A stretch of DNA of 64,000 bases from Streptomyces dangxiongensis (GCF_003675325.1 NZ_CP033073.1:7626001-7690000); one strand, 5' to 3'; shown: positions 16,738-25,875, numbered from the stretch's first letter. Program-made: numbers and translations. The notes: a model not told the origin generated them from the sequence alone.

Positions 16738-17930
16738 TGGGAGCGGCCGGCCCGATCGCGGCAGCCACCCGACGGCCGGCGCGCCAGAGCGACCTCTGGC
16801 GCGCCGCCTGGCCGCTGACCGCCGTCTTCATGCTCTCCAACGTGCCCACCCCGCTGTTCGTGATCTGGCAGGACCGCATCGGCTTCGGCACCGGCACCCT
16901 GACCGTCGTCTTCGCCCTCTACATCGGCGGCCTGCTCCTCGCCCTGCCCGTGGCGGGCGCCGTCTCCGACCGCTACGGGCGGCGCACCGTCCTGTTCCCG
17001 GCCGTGCTGTCGGCCCTGCTCGCCTGCCTGCTCTACGCGTCCGCCGAGAGCGTCACCGCCCTCCTCGTCGCCCGGCTGCTCACCGGCCTCGCGGTGGGCG
17101 GCACCGTCGCCGCCGGCATGGCGGCCGTGGCGGACGTCGGCGGACCCGACCGCCGTCGGCAGGCCTCGCTCGCCGGCTCGGTCGCCATGGGCGCCGGCCT
17201 GGCCGCCGGCCCGCTGCTGTCCGGCTGCTGCGCCCAACTCCTGCCCGCGCCCACCCACACGGTCTTCGTCATCGAAGCGGTACTGCTGCTGTCCGTGCTG
17301 CCCGTCGTCCGCTCCCTGCCCAACGTCCGCAGAGCCGGCGCCGGCACCTGGCTGCGCCCGCCCTCCGTGCCCCGGGGTAGCCGGCGTGACCTGCTGGTCG
17401 GCCTGGCCGCCTACATGCCGGGCATGACCGGCACCTCGTTCCTGCTCGCCCTCGGCCCCACCCTGCTGGCCACGCTGCTGGGCACCGGCAACCGGATCGT
17501 GGCGGGCGGCTCGGCCTTCGTGATGTTCGGCGCCTCCACCGCGGTGCAGTTCGCCGTCAGTCGCTGGCCCACCCGCCGGCTGCTGACCACCGCGACCGCG
17601 GCCACCGCCGTCGGCATGGTGCTGGTGGTCCTGGCCGTGCGCGCCGCGTCGGTCACCACCCTGATCGCCGCCGCCGTGTGCGCCGGCACCGGGCAGGGCA
17701 TGGCCCAGCTCGGCGGCTTCTCGCTGCTCAACGCCCGCGTGCCGGCGGCCCGCCTGGCCGAGTCGAACGCGGCGCTGAGCGCCTGGGGCTATCTGTTCGC
17801 CGGAGTGCTGCCGGTGGCCACGGGATACCTCGCCGACGCCACCAGCGTCGGTTTCGGCGCGACCGTGCTGGGCCTGGCGGTGGCCGCGGCGGCCGGCGCG
17901 GCGGGCCTGGCCATCAGCCGCACCCGCTGA
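16737..17930 (+). CDS. MFS exporter of cluster 1
   Basis: A 397-residue major facilitator with about twelve hydrophobic segments and the loop 2-3 motif GAVSDRYGRRTVL. The ATG at 16737 lies within TGATG, overlapping the LLM gene stop, which fixes the start. Its position as last gene of the operon suggests export of, and self-resistance to, the cluster product. The C-terminus ends in ISRTR with no extra domain. Confidence 0.88.
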   Translation: MGAAGPIAAATRRPARQSDLWRAAWPLTAVFMLSNVPTPLFVIWQDRIGFGTGTLTVVFALYIGGLLLALPVAGAVSDRYGRRTVLFPAVLSALLACLLYASAESVTALLVARLLTGLAVGGTVAAGMAAVADVGGPDRRRQASLAGSVAMGAGLAAGPLLSGCCAQLLPAPTHTVFVIEAVLLLSVLPVVRSLPNVRRAGAGTWLRPPSVPRGSRRDLLVGLAAYMPGMTGTSFLLALGPTLLATLLGTGNRIVAGGSAFVMFGASTAVQFAVSRWPTRRLLTTATAATAVGMVLVVLAVRAASVTTLIAAAVCAGTGQGMAQLGGFSLLNARVPAARLAESNAALSAWGYLFAGVLPVATGYLADATSVGFGATVLGLAVAAAAGAAGLAISRTR

Positions 17931-18264
17931 GGGCCGGACGTGGGTGCGCGGTGTCGGAGCAGGGGGGTGCTCGGTGCCTGGAGCAGGGTGGTGGTGTGCG
18001 TGCTCTCAGCCGAGGGACCACCCCGCGACCGTTCCGGGCACGTGCAAGCCGACCAGAACTCCTGGCCGGGTGATCTTCCGCCCGTAGGCGCATGAGGGCA
18101 GGGCCTCCTGACAGCTCGGGGGCCCTGTCGTCGTTGCTGCCGCAGTGCCCCCGAGGCCGACCGCCGGCTGGAGGCGCGAGCGTGGCGGGCGCGGGGCCGC
18201 CGGGCATCGGATCGCTCACCCCGGGTACGCGACTGCCGGCACTGCTCACCACTCGGGAGGCGTC
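17931..18264. other. Intergenic region with possible terminator hairpin
   Basis: No gene is visible in this 334-bp stretch. CAGGGCC (18099-18105) can pair with GGCCCTG (18121-18127) across a 15-base loop, a modest terminator candidate for cluster 1. The segment just before 18264 carries GGGAGG, the ribosome site of the next gene. Confidence 0.4.
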
Positions 18265-18444
18265 ATGGGGCAGCAGGATTCGGACCAGCCGGTCAACCGG
18301 TACTGCAAGGCTTGCGGAACCCCGGCCGGGGACGCCGACATGTGCGGGCGCTGCGGGGCCGTCCTGACGCTGCCCGACGGCGCGGGACTGACGGAGGACG
18401 AAGGCGCCGCCGTACGACGGGACTTCGAAGGGCGAGGCCGGTAG
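18265..18444 (+). CDS. Small zinc-ribbon protein
   Basis: A 59-residue protein with two CxxC knuckles (CKACG and CGRCG, residues about 14-30), a minimal zinc ribbon, and an acidic C-terminal half. GGGAGG precedes the ATG at the usual spacing. Such short zinc-ribbon proteins are common in Streptomyces and have no fixed function. It converges on the membrane-anchored XRE gene. Confidence 0.7.
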   Translation: MGQQDSDQPVNRYCKACGTPAGDADMCGRCGAVLTLPDGAGLTEDEGAAVRRDFEGRGR

Positions 18445-18531
18445 CGGACGCGCCGCAGCCCCTGGCCGCGGGGCGGCGCGACCCGCGCGGCGCCGGAGTC
18501 GGCCACGACGGGCGTGGTCGCCCTGGACACG

Positions 18532-19857
18532 TCAGTGGGCCCGGGGCGCCCACTCGTGCTTCCAGGTCGCGTACGAGTAGTGCGGCAGGCCCTTGATGCC
18601 GGTCGTGCGGAACGGGCGGCCGTGGTCGTCGATGCGGACCGTGCCGGTACGGCCCTGTGAGGACCACTCCAGTTCGAGGTACCAGCGGCAGTCGCAGGTC
18701 GCGGTCTCCGCGGTGACCAGGAGGACTTCCGGGTCCGTGGCGGAGACGCGGTACGGCAGGCGCATGGCCGGGATCGGTGCGCCCATGTCGCTGCCGGGGA
18801 CCGGGCGGGCGATGGGCCGGTCCTTGTCGAGGTCGACGCCGAAGTAGCGCGGGCTCATGTCTGCGCCGCAGCCCTGGTCCATGGCGTAGACGTTGCCCTC
18901 CGGCGGGGCCGCCGTGCGTCCGACGACGCGTACGCGGAGCGCTTCCAGGACGACGGCCGTGGACGTCTTGCCCTGCACCGAGATCTCGACCAGCGTGTTG
19001 CGTCCGTGCACCGCGTTCTGCGTCGCCGCCCAGGCCCCGGCGTCCTGCGGTGCCGGGGGCGGCGGCACCTCCTGGGGCGGCTTGGCGATGACGTAGTCGT
19101 GACTGCATCCGATCTCCCAGATCTGGGAGTCGGCGGTCCAGGTGAGGGGGACACCGGCGGCGGGCGGCTTCGACGGGCTGCCCTGCGATGAACGGGCGGG
19201 GGTTTTGGTGGGCGTGGCCGAGGGCTTCTCGGTGAGGATCGCCGAGGGCATGGGGCTCGCGGAGGCGGTTGCCGGGCCGTGGGCCGCCGCCGCCGTCGTC
19301 CTCGTACGGGAAGGTGTCGGGCGGTGCGCGGTGCCACGCGCCGTGGGGCGGTCGGACGGCAGGTGGACGAGGCTGCCGAGGGTGGCGACGAGCATGGACG
19401 CCGCGGCTGCGGCGACGATGACCCGTCTGCGGCGGTACCAGGGGCGACGGGGAGGTGCTGCGGCCGGGGCCGGTTCCTCGGCCGCGGAGGAACCGGCCCC
19501 CGCGACGGCGCCCGAACCGATGCCCCCGCCCGAAGCGACAGCCGCGACGGGGACGCCCCCACCCGAAGCGGCACCCGCACCCGCGCCCGCCGTACGAGCC
19601 CGCTGTCGTGACGCCACCGCCAGGAGCCACAGCCGGTGCAGTTCCAGCCGCTCCTGCGGTGACGCCCCGCACAACGCGGCGAGGCGTTCGACGGGGGCGA
19701 AGTCGACGGGGACCGTGTCACCGGCGCAGTAACGGTGCAGCGTGGAGGTGTTCATGTTGAGGCGCCGGGCCAGTTGGCCGTAGCTGCGATCCGTGCGTTC
19801 CTTCAGGCGCGTGAGCCGCGCCGCGAATTCCTGGACGTCGTCCGGTGGTGCCGACAC
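18532..19857 (-). CDS. XRE-type HTH protein with membrane anchor and extracytoplasmic domain
   Basis: A 441-residue protein. Residues about 5-75 form a Cro/XRE helix-turn-helix (SYGQLARRLNMNTSTLHRYCAGD). An Ala/Gly-rich linker leads to one transmembrane segment (RRRVIVAAAAASMLVATLGSLV, near 140-160), then a Pro/Thr/Ser-rich stalk and a C-terminal domain of about 200 residues with paired cysteines (EIGCSH, GCGADM, TCDCRWY), probably outside the membrane. The GTG at 19857 follows GGGAGAA. The architecture suggests a regulator that senses surface conditions. It is an established type in Streptomyces with no known ligand. Confidence 0.8.
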   Translation of the reverse strand: MSAPPDDVQEFAARLTRLKERTDRSYGQLARRLNMNTSTLHRYCAGDTVPVDFAPVERLAALCGASPQERLELHRLWLLAVASRQRARTAGAGAGAASGGGVPVAAVASGGGIGSGAVAGAGSSAAEEPAPAAAPPRRPWYRRRRVIVAAAAASMLVATLGSLVHLPSDRPTARGTAHRPTPSRTRTTAAAAHGPATASASPMPSAILTEKPSATPTKTPARSSQGSPSKPPAAGVPLTWTADSQIWEIGCSHDYVIAKPPQEVPPPPAPQDAGAWAATQNAVHGRNTLVEISVQGKTSTAVVLEALRVRVVGRTAAPPEGNVYAMDQGCGADMSPRYFGVDLDKDRPIARPVPGSDMGAPIPAMRLPYRVSATDPEVLLVTAETATCDCRWYLELEWSSQGRTGTVRIDDHGRPFRTTGIKGLPHYSYATWKHEWAPRAH

Positions 19858-20068
19858 TGTTCTCCCGTGTCCTCCCCGTCCCGGGACGGCTCCCAGGCAC
19901 TCCACACATCTGCACGTCACAGGCGCTGGGATGGTTCCAAGGTCGCGGATCCGCCGCCGGTGCGCTGCCGGGCAACGGAGTCCGACGCCCGCCAGGCCTG
20001 CTGATCCACGGTCATCTCCGGCTGGCCGGGCGGTCGAGTGCGCTGGTCCGCGTGCGCGGCGAGGCCGG

Positions 20069-20653
20069 CTACGGGTTCGGGGGCGGCGTTCCGGTAGCGG
20101 TGCCTGCCGGATTCGTCAAAATCGCGCCGGCGACAACCTCGAAGAGGCGGTCGGCGCGTGGCGCCAGTGAGGGCTGATCACCGAGCCAAGCGAGCATGGC
20201 CACCAGCGCGAACAGATCGGCGCCGTCGATCTCGCTGCGAGCCAGGCCGGCGGCCTGGGCGCGGATGAGGAGCCGCGCGCCGGCCGCGCGCAGGGTCACG
20301 CAGGAAGCGTGGAGAGCGGATTCGGTGTCCTCGATGGCGGCTGCCATCAGCACGGTCACGCCCCGGTACTCGGTGGTCCACGCGACACAGTCGCGCAGCC
20401 ACGAAACGAGGGCGTCCTCGGGCGCACCCGACGTCTCCAGCTCGCTCGCCCTTGCCGTCAGCTCGTCGAAGCTCGCGTGGAGCAGGGCTTCGAGAAGCGC
20501 CTCGCGCGTCGGGAAGTGCCGCAGCAGCGTCGCGAGCCCGACCTCGGCCCTGCGCGCGATGTCGCGCAGGGACACGTCGACGCCTTGCTCGGCGAGGGCG
20601 GTGCCGGCTACTGCCAGCAGGTGGTCGCGGTTCTTCCTGGCGTCGGCCCGCAT
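20069..20653 (-). CDS. TetR family repressor
   Basis: A 194-residue protein. The N-terminal HTH (VSLRDIARRAEVGLATLLRHFPTREALLEALL) is typical of TetR. The remainder is a helical ligand domain of the kind found in SbtR-like actinomycete repressors. The ATG at 20653 follows GAGGGAC. It is divergent from a quinone-oxidoreductase-like gene. The gap holds three copies of a 13-bp palindrome, so repression of both genes, relieved by a small electrophile or substrate, is likely. Confidence 0.92.
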   Translation of the reverse strand: MRADARKNRDHLLAVAGTALAEQGVDVSLRDIARRAEVGLATLLRHFPTREALLEALLHASFDELTARASELETSGAPEDALVSWLRDCVAWTTEYRGVTVLMAAAIEDTESALHASCVTLRAAGARLLIRAQAAGLARSEIDGADLFALVAMLAWLGDQPSLAPRADRLFEVVAGAILTNPAGTATGTPPPNP

Positions 20654-20672
20654 CTGTCCCTCTTGACTTTCC

Positions 20673-20727
20673 GGATCAGTGGTCCATATATTCGGATCAC
20701 TGATCCATTTATGTGGATCGCTGATCC
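20673..20727. promoter_or_regulatory. Three phased TetR operator palindromes
   Basis: GGATCAGTGGTCC (20673-20685), GGATCACTGATCC (20694-20706) and GGATCGCTGATCC (20715-20727) are three versions of one dyad, GGATCA-N-TGATCC. Their starts are exactly 21 bp apart, two helical turns, so three repressor dimers would sit on one face of the DNA. They fill the promoter region between the TetR gene and the oxidoreductase gene. Confidence 0.85.
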
Positions 20728-20764
20728 GGATAAGCGTATCCCGTGGCGCGGGCAGGAGAGAACG

Positions 20765-21775
20765 ATGCCGACACACACGATGAGAGCGGTCCGACTCCAT
20801 GAGTACGGCGGTCCAGAGGTACTGCGCTGCGAAGAGGTGCCGGTTCCGGAGCCGGGGCCGGGCGAGGTGCTGGTCAGCGTGCACGCGGCCGGCGTCAATC
20901 CGCCGGACCGGTACCTGCGCGGCGGGCTGACCAGGATGCCCGGGGAGACGGAATCGACGGTCGGCCTGCCGGTGATTCCGGGCACGGACGTCTCGGGCGT
21001 CGTCGAGGCCGTCGCCGGGGGCGCGGAGGGCTTCTCCGTCGGTGACGAGGTCTTCGGCCTGCTGCGCTTTCCCGGCTTCGACGGCAGGGCGTACGCAGAG
21101 TACGTGGCGGCGCCCGCGTCACACCTCGCACGCAAGCCGGCCGGCATCGATCACGTGCACGCCGCTGCGGCGCCCATGGCCGGGCTGACGGCGTGGCAGT
21201 TCCTGATCGAGACCGGACACGATCACCCCTCGCCCTTCCAGAAGGAACGGCATCGCCCGACGGCACTCGGCGCCGGCACGACGGTGCTCGTCAACGGCGC
21301 CGCGGGCGGCGTGGGCCACTTCGGGCTGCAGCTCGCGAAATGGAGGGGCGCACATGTCATCGCGGTGGCGTCCGGCGCGCACGAAGCGTTCCTGAGCGAA
21401 CTCGGCGCCGACCGGTTCATCGACTACACCAAGAGTCGTCCCGAGGAACTCGTGCACGACGTCGACCTCGTTCTCGACACCGTCGGCGGTCCCGACAGCA
21501 AGCGCTTCTTGCGCACGCTCAAGCGCGGCGGCGCCCAGTTCCCCGTGCTGCCCGGGGACTTCGACGAAGAAGAGACGGCGAAGCTCGGCGTCACAGTCTC
21601 GAGCGCCCAGGTCCGCTCGAACGGCGCGCAACTCGCCGAACTGGGGCGCCTGCTCGAGGCGGGCACGGTCCGCGCCGCGATCGACAGCACGTTCGCCCTC
21701 GCGGACGCCCGAGCAGCGCACGAACGCGCCGCCCGAGGGCACGTCCAGGGCAAGATCGTGCTCACGGTCGCGTAG
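20765..21775 (+). CDS. NADP-dependent quinone-oxidoreductase-like protein (MDR family)
   Basis: A 336-residue medium-chain dehydrogenase/reductase without structural zinc: GroES-like half (GEVLVSVHAAGVNPPDRYLRGG, PVIPGTDVSGVVEAV, VGDEVFGLL) and Rossmann half with VLVNGAAGGVGHFGLQLAKW. The C-terminus HVQGKIVLTVA is typical. It should reduce quinones or enones with NADPH. AGGAGAG precedes the ATG. It is divergent from, and probably repressed by, the TetR protein. No link to either biosynthetic cluster is evident. Confidence 0.9.
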   Translation: MPTHTMRAVRLHEYGGPEVLRCEEVPVPEPGPGEVLVSVHAAGVNPPDRYLRGGLTRMPGETESTVGLPVIPGTDVSGVVEAVAGGAEGFSVGDEVFGLLRFPGFDGRAYAEYVAAPASHLARKPAGIDHVHAAAAPMAGLTAWQFLIETGHDHPSPFQKERHRPTALGAGTTVLVNGAAGGVGHFGLQLAKWRGAHVIAVASGAHEAFLSELGADRFIDYTKSRPEELVHDVDLVLDTVGGPDSKRFLRTLKRGGAQFPVLPGDFDEEETAKLGVTVSSAQVRSNGAQLAELGRLLEAGTVRAAIDSTFALADARAAHERAARGHVQGKIVLTVA

Positions 21776-22155
21776 AGAGCGGATCGAGACGCTCCAGCGG
21801 TCGGCCGGCGTCCGTGTCCGCACCCACCGAGCATGCCGGCCGCGAACCCGCACCGGCCACGGCCTGTACGGACCACTCGCCCCTTGACTCCGGTGAGCCG
21901 TGCACCGTACGGGTGGTCGTCCGCGTCCCGGCCCAGGGAGCTACTGCCACAAGTCCGCGCCGCCGTCCCGCCCACTCGGATCCGTCGTCAGCAGGTCCTC
22001 GTGAAGATGCGACAGGCGCCGACCAGTAGAAGTCCCGTCCTCGCCGGACTCCATCACCAAGTTGAGGTGGACGGCCTTCTCCTGCCCGCTGCCCGGCACC
22101 GCCCCCGACGGGACGACGACGGCCGGCGCCGGGCGGACGGCCCGGCCGTCGCCGG
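21776..22155. other. Intergenic region between convergent genes
   Basis: No well-supported gene lies in this 380-bp stretch. On the minus strand a frame ending at 21941 (ATG at 22054, 37 residues) reads MESGEDGTSTGRR..GADLWQ with good composition. It has no ribosome site at proper spacing and no recognised family. GC-rich inverted repeats around 22110-22145 may terminate the minus-strand operon. Confidence 0.3.
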
Positions 22156-23169
22156 TCAGCCGAACGCGGCGCCGGCGGGTTCCGGCAGGAAGTCCGGTGC
22201 CCAGGTGCCCAGCCCCAGGGGTTCGGCCCGGCGGCGGACGAGGTCGGCGAGGGCGAGGTCGAGGGTGCCCAGGCCGAACGGGGAGAAGACGGTGACGCGG
22301 TCCTCGCGACGTCGGAAGGGCTCTTCGGGGTTCAGAACGGAACCGATCGAGGTGTCGATGAAGTCCCGGTTGCCGCAGAGCTGTTCCGCCAGGTGCAGGG
22401 AGGTCGACTCGCGGCACACGTGGTCCGCGTCGTCGACCACGTTGACGACGGACAGGATGCTTTCCGGGGTCAGGTCGCGCAGCGACACGTGCAGGACCAG
22501 GGTGCCGGGCCGGCAGGCGTCGGTGGTCAGGTGCGGGGCGGCGGCGGTGGTCGCCAGGCAGACCAGCCGGTGGGCGGCGAGCGTCTCCTCGGCGCTCTGG
22601 GCGACCTCGGTCTTCAGCGCGGGCCAGCGGGCCCGGCAGCGGTCGGCGAAGGTCTCCGCCCGGGAGCGGTCGAGGTCGAACACGGTGACTGCGGCGAGGT
22701 CGGGCAGGACGGCCCGGAGGTAGGCCAGGATCTCGAAGCCGATCACGCCGCAGCCGATCAGGGAGACACCGGTCTCGGGGACGGACGAGCCCAGCGCCGC
22801 CGCTGCCAGGGCGGCGCTCGCCGCGGTACGGCGCGCCGAGATCACCGAGCCCTCCAGCAGGGCCTCCGGCTGCCCGGTGACCATGGAGTTGAGGATCACG
22901 GCGGCGGAGGCGCGCTCCAGGCCGCACGCGGTGTTGCCGGGGAAGGAGGCGATCCATTTGATGCCCGCCACCGGCTCGTCCTCGCCGAGGTAGGCGGGCA
23001 GTCCGATGATCCGGTTGCGCGGGTCGTCGGGAAAGCGGAGGAAGACCGAGTGCGGCAGGGCCGTCCGGCCCCGGTCGTGCAACCGGTACGCGCGGCGTAC
23101 CGCCGCGACGACCTCGGTCTCGGCGCCGTCGAGGACCCGGTGGACGTCCCCGGATCCCAGGATCAGCAT
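22156..23169 (-). CDS. sbnB: SbnB-like N-(carboxy-carboxyethyl)-diaminopropionate dehydrogenase
   Basis: A 337-residue member of the ornithine cyclodeaminase/mu-crystallin family. The Rossmann motif is VSLIGCGVIGFEIL, preceded by GSVISARRTAASAALAAAAL, and AGIKWIASFPGN lies near residue 75. It pairs with the SbnA-like gene upstream (7-base overlap), the layout of staphyloferrin B and tuberactinomycin loci. In the known pathway SbnA joins O-phosphoserine and glutamate, and SbnB oxidatively hydrolyses the product to L-2,3-diaminopropionate and 2-oxoglutarate. The ATG at 23169 follows GAAGGTGG. It is the last gene of the mbtH-MFS-sbnA-sbnB operon. Confidence 0.88.
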   Translation of the reverse strand: MLILGSGDVHRVLDGAETEVVAAVRRAYRLHDRGRTALPHSVFLRFPDDPRNRIIGLPAYLGEDEPVAGIKWIASFPGNTACGLERASAAVILNSMVTGQPEALLEGSVISARRTAASAALAAAALGSSVPETGVSLIGCGVIGFEILAYLRAVLPDLAAVTVFDLDRSRAETFADRCRARWPALKTEVAQSAEETLAAHRLVCLATTAAAPHLTTDACRPGTLVLHVSLRDLTPESILSVVNVVDDADHVCRESTSLHLAEQLCGNRDFIDTSIGSVLNPEEPFRRREDRVTVFSPFGLGTLDLALADLVRRRAEPLGLGTWAPDFLPEPAGAAFG

Positions 23170-24182
23170 GATGCCACCTTCATCGCCGACTTCTTCTCCT
23201 TCCACAGGTGGGACACGTCGCCGAAGTGGCGGGCGACCCATTCGTCGTCATAGATCGTGTCGAGGTACCGCTCCCCGCGGTCGGGCAGGACGACCGCACA
23301 GCGCGCGCCCGCCGGGATGCGGTCGGCCATCTGGTCGACCGCCGCCACCAGGGCCCCGGAGGAGCCGCCCGCGAGGACCGCCTCCCGGGCGGCGAGCCGT
23401 CGGCAGCCGACCACACAGTCGAGGTCCGTCACGTGGACGACCTCGTCGGCGAGCCCGTCGCGGTAGAGCGCCGGCCGTACGGCCGCGCCGTGCCCCGGGA
23501 TCAGCCGGGACGTCGGGACGCCGCCGAAGATGGCGCTCCCTATGGCGTCCACCGCGACCACGGTCACCGGCAGCCCCCGGTCGCGGACGTACTCCGCGCA
23601 GCCGCGCAGTGTGCCGCACGAACTCGTCGCGCAGAACAGGTAGTCGATCCCGCCCGGCGAAGCCTCCAGGATCTCGCGCATCGTCTGCCGGTGTGCCTGG
23701 GGGTTCAGCGGGTTGGCGTACTGGTTGGGCCAGTAGGCGCCGGGGGTGCGGGCGATCAGCGCGCGGATGCGGCGTATCCGGACGGGCAGGTACTCACCGG
23801 TCACCGGGTCGCACTCGCTCACCACCTCGACCTCCGCGCCGAGGGCCCGCATGACGGCGATGTTCTGCCGGTTGGTGCGGGGGTCCACCACGCAGATGAA
23901 CCGGAGCCCGTAGTAGGCGCAGATCTGGGCGAGCCCGATGCCGAGGTTGCCGGAGCTCGACTCGACGACCACCGAGCGGCCGGGCACGAGGGTGCCGTTC
24001 CGAATCAGCTCGCGGAGCATCTCCAGGGCCGAACGGTCCTTCATGCTGCCGCCGGGGTTGAAGGCCTCCAGCTTGGCGTAGGTGGTGAAGTGCCGCCCCG
24101 GAGCGAGCTTGGCGAGTTCGACCAGCGGGGTGCCGCCGATCGTGCCGAGAACGCCGGCCGGTCCGTCGTCAGGTTCCGGCAT
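23163..24182 (-). CDS. sbnA: SbnA-like 2,3-diaminopropionate biosynthesis enzyme
   Basis: A 339-residue PLP enzyme of the cysteine synthase fold. The PLP lysine is in NPGGSMKDRSA near residue 48; the substrate loop is ESSSGNLGIGLA; CATSSCGTLRGCAEY binds the phosphate; AGGSSGALVAA closes the site. Cysteine synthases are shorter and differ at these loops; the pairing with the SbnB-like gene supports the diaminopropionate assignment. It should use O-phospho-L-serine and L-glutamate. The product would feed one of the NRPS modules or the carbamoyltransferase. Confidence 0.9.
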   Translation of the reverse strand: MPEPDDGPAGVLGTIGGTPLVELAKLAPGRHFTTYAKLEAFNPGGSMKDRSALEMLRELIRNGTLVPGRSVVVESSSGNLGIGLAQICAYYGLRFICVVDPRTNRQNIAVMRALGAEVEVVSECDPVTGEYLPVRIRRIRALIARTPGAYWPNQYANPLNPQAHRQTMREILEASPGGIDYLFCATSSCGTLRGCAEYVRDRGLPVTVVAVDAIGSAIFGGVPTSRLIPGHGAAVRPALYRDGLADEVVHVTDLDCVVGCRRLAAREAVLAGGSSGALVAAVDQMADRIPAGARCAVVLPDRGERYLDTIYDDEWVARHFGDVSHLWKEKKSAMKVASC

Positions 24183-24339
24183 GGTGGCCTCGCCCCGTCG
24201 GGTCGGGGCACGGCCCGAGCATGGTGCGGAACACGCTGGTTCCTCCTGTCAGCACTGAATCGAGGGTGTGTGCGGCGACCGCCGCCCGGCCGGGTGCGGC
24301 GGGGGGCCGGAGCCGGGGCCGGGCCGGGGGCCCGGCGGG

Positions 24340-25623
24340 TCACCGCGCCGGTGGGCCGGGGGTGGCGCGTACGGAGCGGGCGACCGAGGCGGCGCCGGCG
24401 ATCAGCACCATCCATCCCGCCAGGGCCAGCGCGGCGGTCCGCGCGCCGGCCGAGTCGAGCAGCAGACCGCCGAGCAGCGAGCCGATCGGCAGCGCCCCGT
24501 TGGACAGCGTGCTCATCGCCGCGAGCACCCGGCCGCGCAACCGGTCCGGGGTGATGCTCAGTTGGTAGCTGCCGAGCGCCACGTTCCACAGCGGTCCGAC
24601 GAACCACATCGCGGCGTAGGCGGCGGCGAGCGTGAACGGGTCGCGGCTGAGGGCGATCACGGCCATCAGCACCGCCCATGCCCAGTTCGCCCCGATCACC
24701 AGGGCGCCCAGTCCGACCCGGCGGGCGAACCACGGTGCCGCCAGCGAGCCGAGGACGCCCCCGGCCCCCGCGAAGCCGACCATCAGGCCCACCCCCGTAG
24801 AGGACGTGCCGACGTCGGTCGCCAGCACGACGGCGACCAGGAACAGCGCCCGGAACATCAGGTTGCTGCCGGCGACCAGCAGGGTGCTGGTGCGCAGGAA
24901 GGGCTGTCGCCACAGCCACCTCAGGCCCTCGCGGACCTGCTCGCCCATGCCGCCGGTGCGGTCGGACCGCTCGGCCTCGAACTCCTTCCGGATGAACAGC
25001 AGTCCGGTCAGCGAGACCAGGTAGGTCAGCGCGTCGGCCAGGAACGGGACGGCGCGGCCGAGACCGAACAGCGCACCGCCGAGCGGTGTCCCGAGCATCA
25101 CGGCGGCCCGCCCCCGCGCCTCGTTGCGGGACAGGGCCAGCGAGAGCTGGACCGGCGGTACGACGTTCGGGACGGCCGCGTGCGCGGCGAGCCCGTGGAA
25201 CACCGTGAGCGCCCCCTCGGCGAAGCCCACGGCCAGCACCAGCGGCAGACCCAGGACGTCGAGGGCGGACGCGACCGCGATGGTCGCCGCGCCGAGCGCG
25301 CGCAGCGCGTCGCACCAGATCATCAACCGCCGGCGCGGCCAGCGGTCCACCAGGGCACCGGCCGGCAGCGGGAGGAGCAGTGCGGGCAGCAACGCCACGA
25401 ATCCGGCCAGCCCGGCGGCGAACGGCGAGCCGGTGATGGCCAGGACCAGCAGCGGGTAGGCGATCGTGGTCGCCGTCGAGCCGAGCAGGGAGACCGCTGA
25501 GCCGCCCCACAGCAGCAGGAAGTCGCGGTTGCGATGCAGCGGGACCACCGCGGTGGCGGTGGCCGCGTCCGGCGGATCCGGCGGACGCGCGTCCGCCTGG
25601 GCCCGCGTGTCGGGGCTCGTCAT
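24340..25623 (-). CDS. MFS transporter of cluster 2
   Basis: A 427-residue major facilitator of the DHA3/enterobactin-exporter-like type: NRDFLLLWGGSAVSLLGS at the N-terminus, GALVDRWPRRRLMIWCDALRA as loop 2-3 motif, about twelve hydrophobic segments, and TPDRLRGRVLAAMSTLSNG in the second half. The ATG follows GAGGAG. It lies between mbtH and sbnA in one operon, so export of the nonribosomal peptide is the likely role. Confidence 0.9.
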   Translation of the reverse strand: MTSPDTRAQADARPPDPPDAATATAVVPLHRNRDFLLLWGGSAVSLLGSTATTIAYPLLVLAITGSPFAAGLAGFVALLPALLLPLPAGALVDRWPRRRLMIWCDALRALGAATIAVASALDVLGLPLVLAVGFAEGALTVFHGLAAHAAVPNVVPPVQLSLALSRNEARGRAAVMLGTPLGGALFGLGRAVPFLADALTYLVSLTGLLFIRKEFEAERSDRTGGMGEQVREGLRWLWRQPFLRTSTLLVAGSNLMFRALFLVAVVLATDVGTSSTGVGLMVGFAGAGGVLGSLAAPWFARRVGLGALVIGANWAWAVLMAVIALSRDPFTLAAAYAAMWFVGPLWNVALGSYQLSITPDRLRGRVLAAMSTLSNGALPIGSLLGGLLLDSAGARTAALALAGWMVLIAGAASVARSVRATPGPPAR

Positions 25624-25656
25624 CTGTCACACTCCTCGTCCGGCCCGGGCCGGACG

Positions 25657-25875
25657 CTAGTCGCGCGCCGCCCGCTCCATCTGCCGGCGCAGGCTGAGCG
25701 GTCGCATGTCGGTCCAGACGGTGCCGATGTGGGCCAGGCATTCGGCCCGGGTGCCCTCGGTGCCCTCGGCGTGCCAGCCGAGCGGCAGTTCGCGGTCGGC
25801 GAGCCAGACGGAGTACTGCTCCTCGTCGTTGAGGACGACGCGGTACGTACGCTCGTCGATGTCTTCCTCGGCCAC
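25657..25875 (-). CDS. mbtH: MbtH-like NRPS helper protein
   Basis: A 72-residue protein with the MbtH signature: YRVVLNDEEQYSVW, ELPLGWH, and CLAHIGTVWTDMRPLSLRR. MbtH proteins bind adenylation domains and are needed for their folding or activity. This one probably serves the NRPS proteins of cluster 2 and possibly the free adenylation domain. GTG start at 25875. First gene of the minus-strand diaminopropionate/export operon, divergent from the hydroxylase-NRPS operon. Confidence 0.95.
   Translation of the reverse strand: MAEEDIDERTYRVVLNDEEQYSVWLADRELPLGWHAEGTEGTRAECLAHIGTVWTDMRPLSLRRQMERAARD

Noticed and set aside
21941..22054. Possible 37-residue peptide (MESGEDGTST..GADLWQ), minus strand
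   Set aside because: Looks protein-like but has no ribosome site at proper spacing and no family; left as a note in the gap entry.
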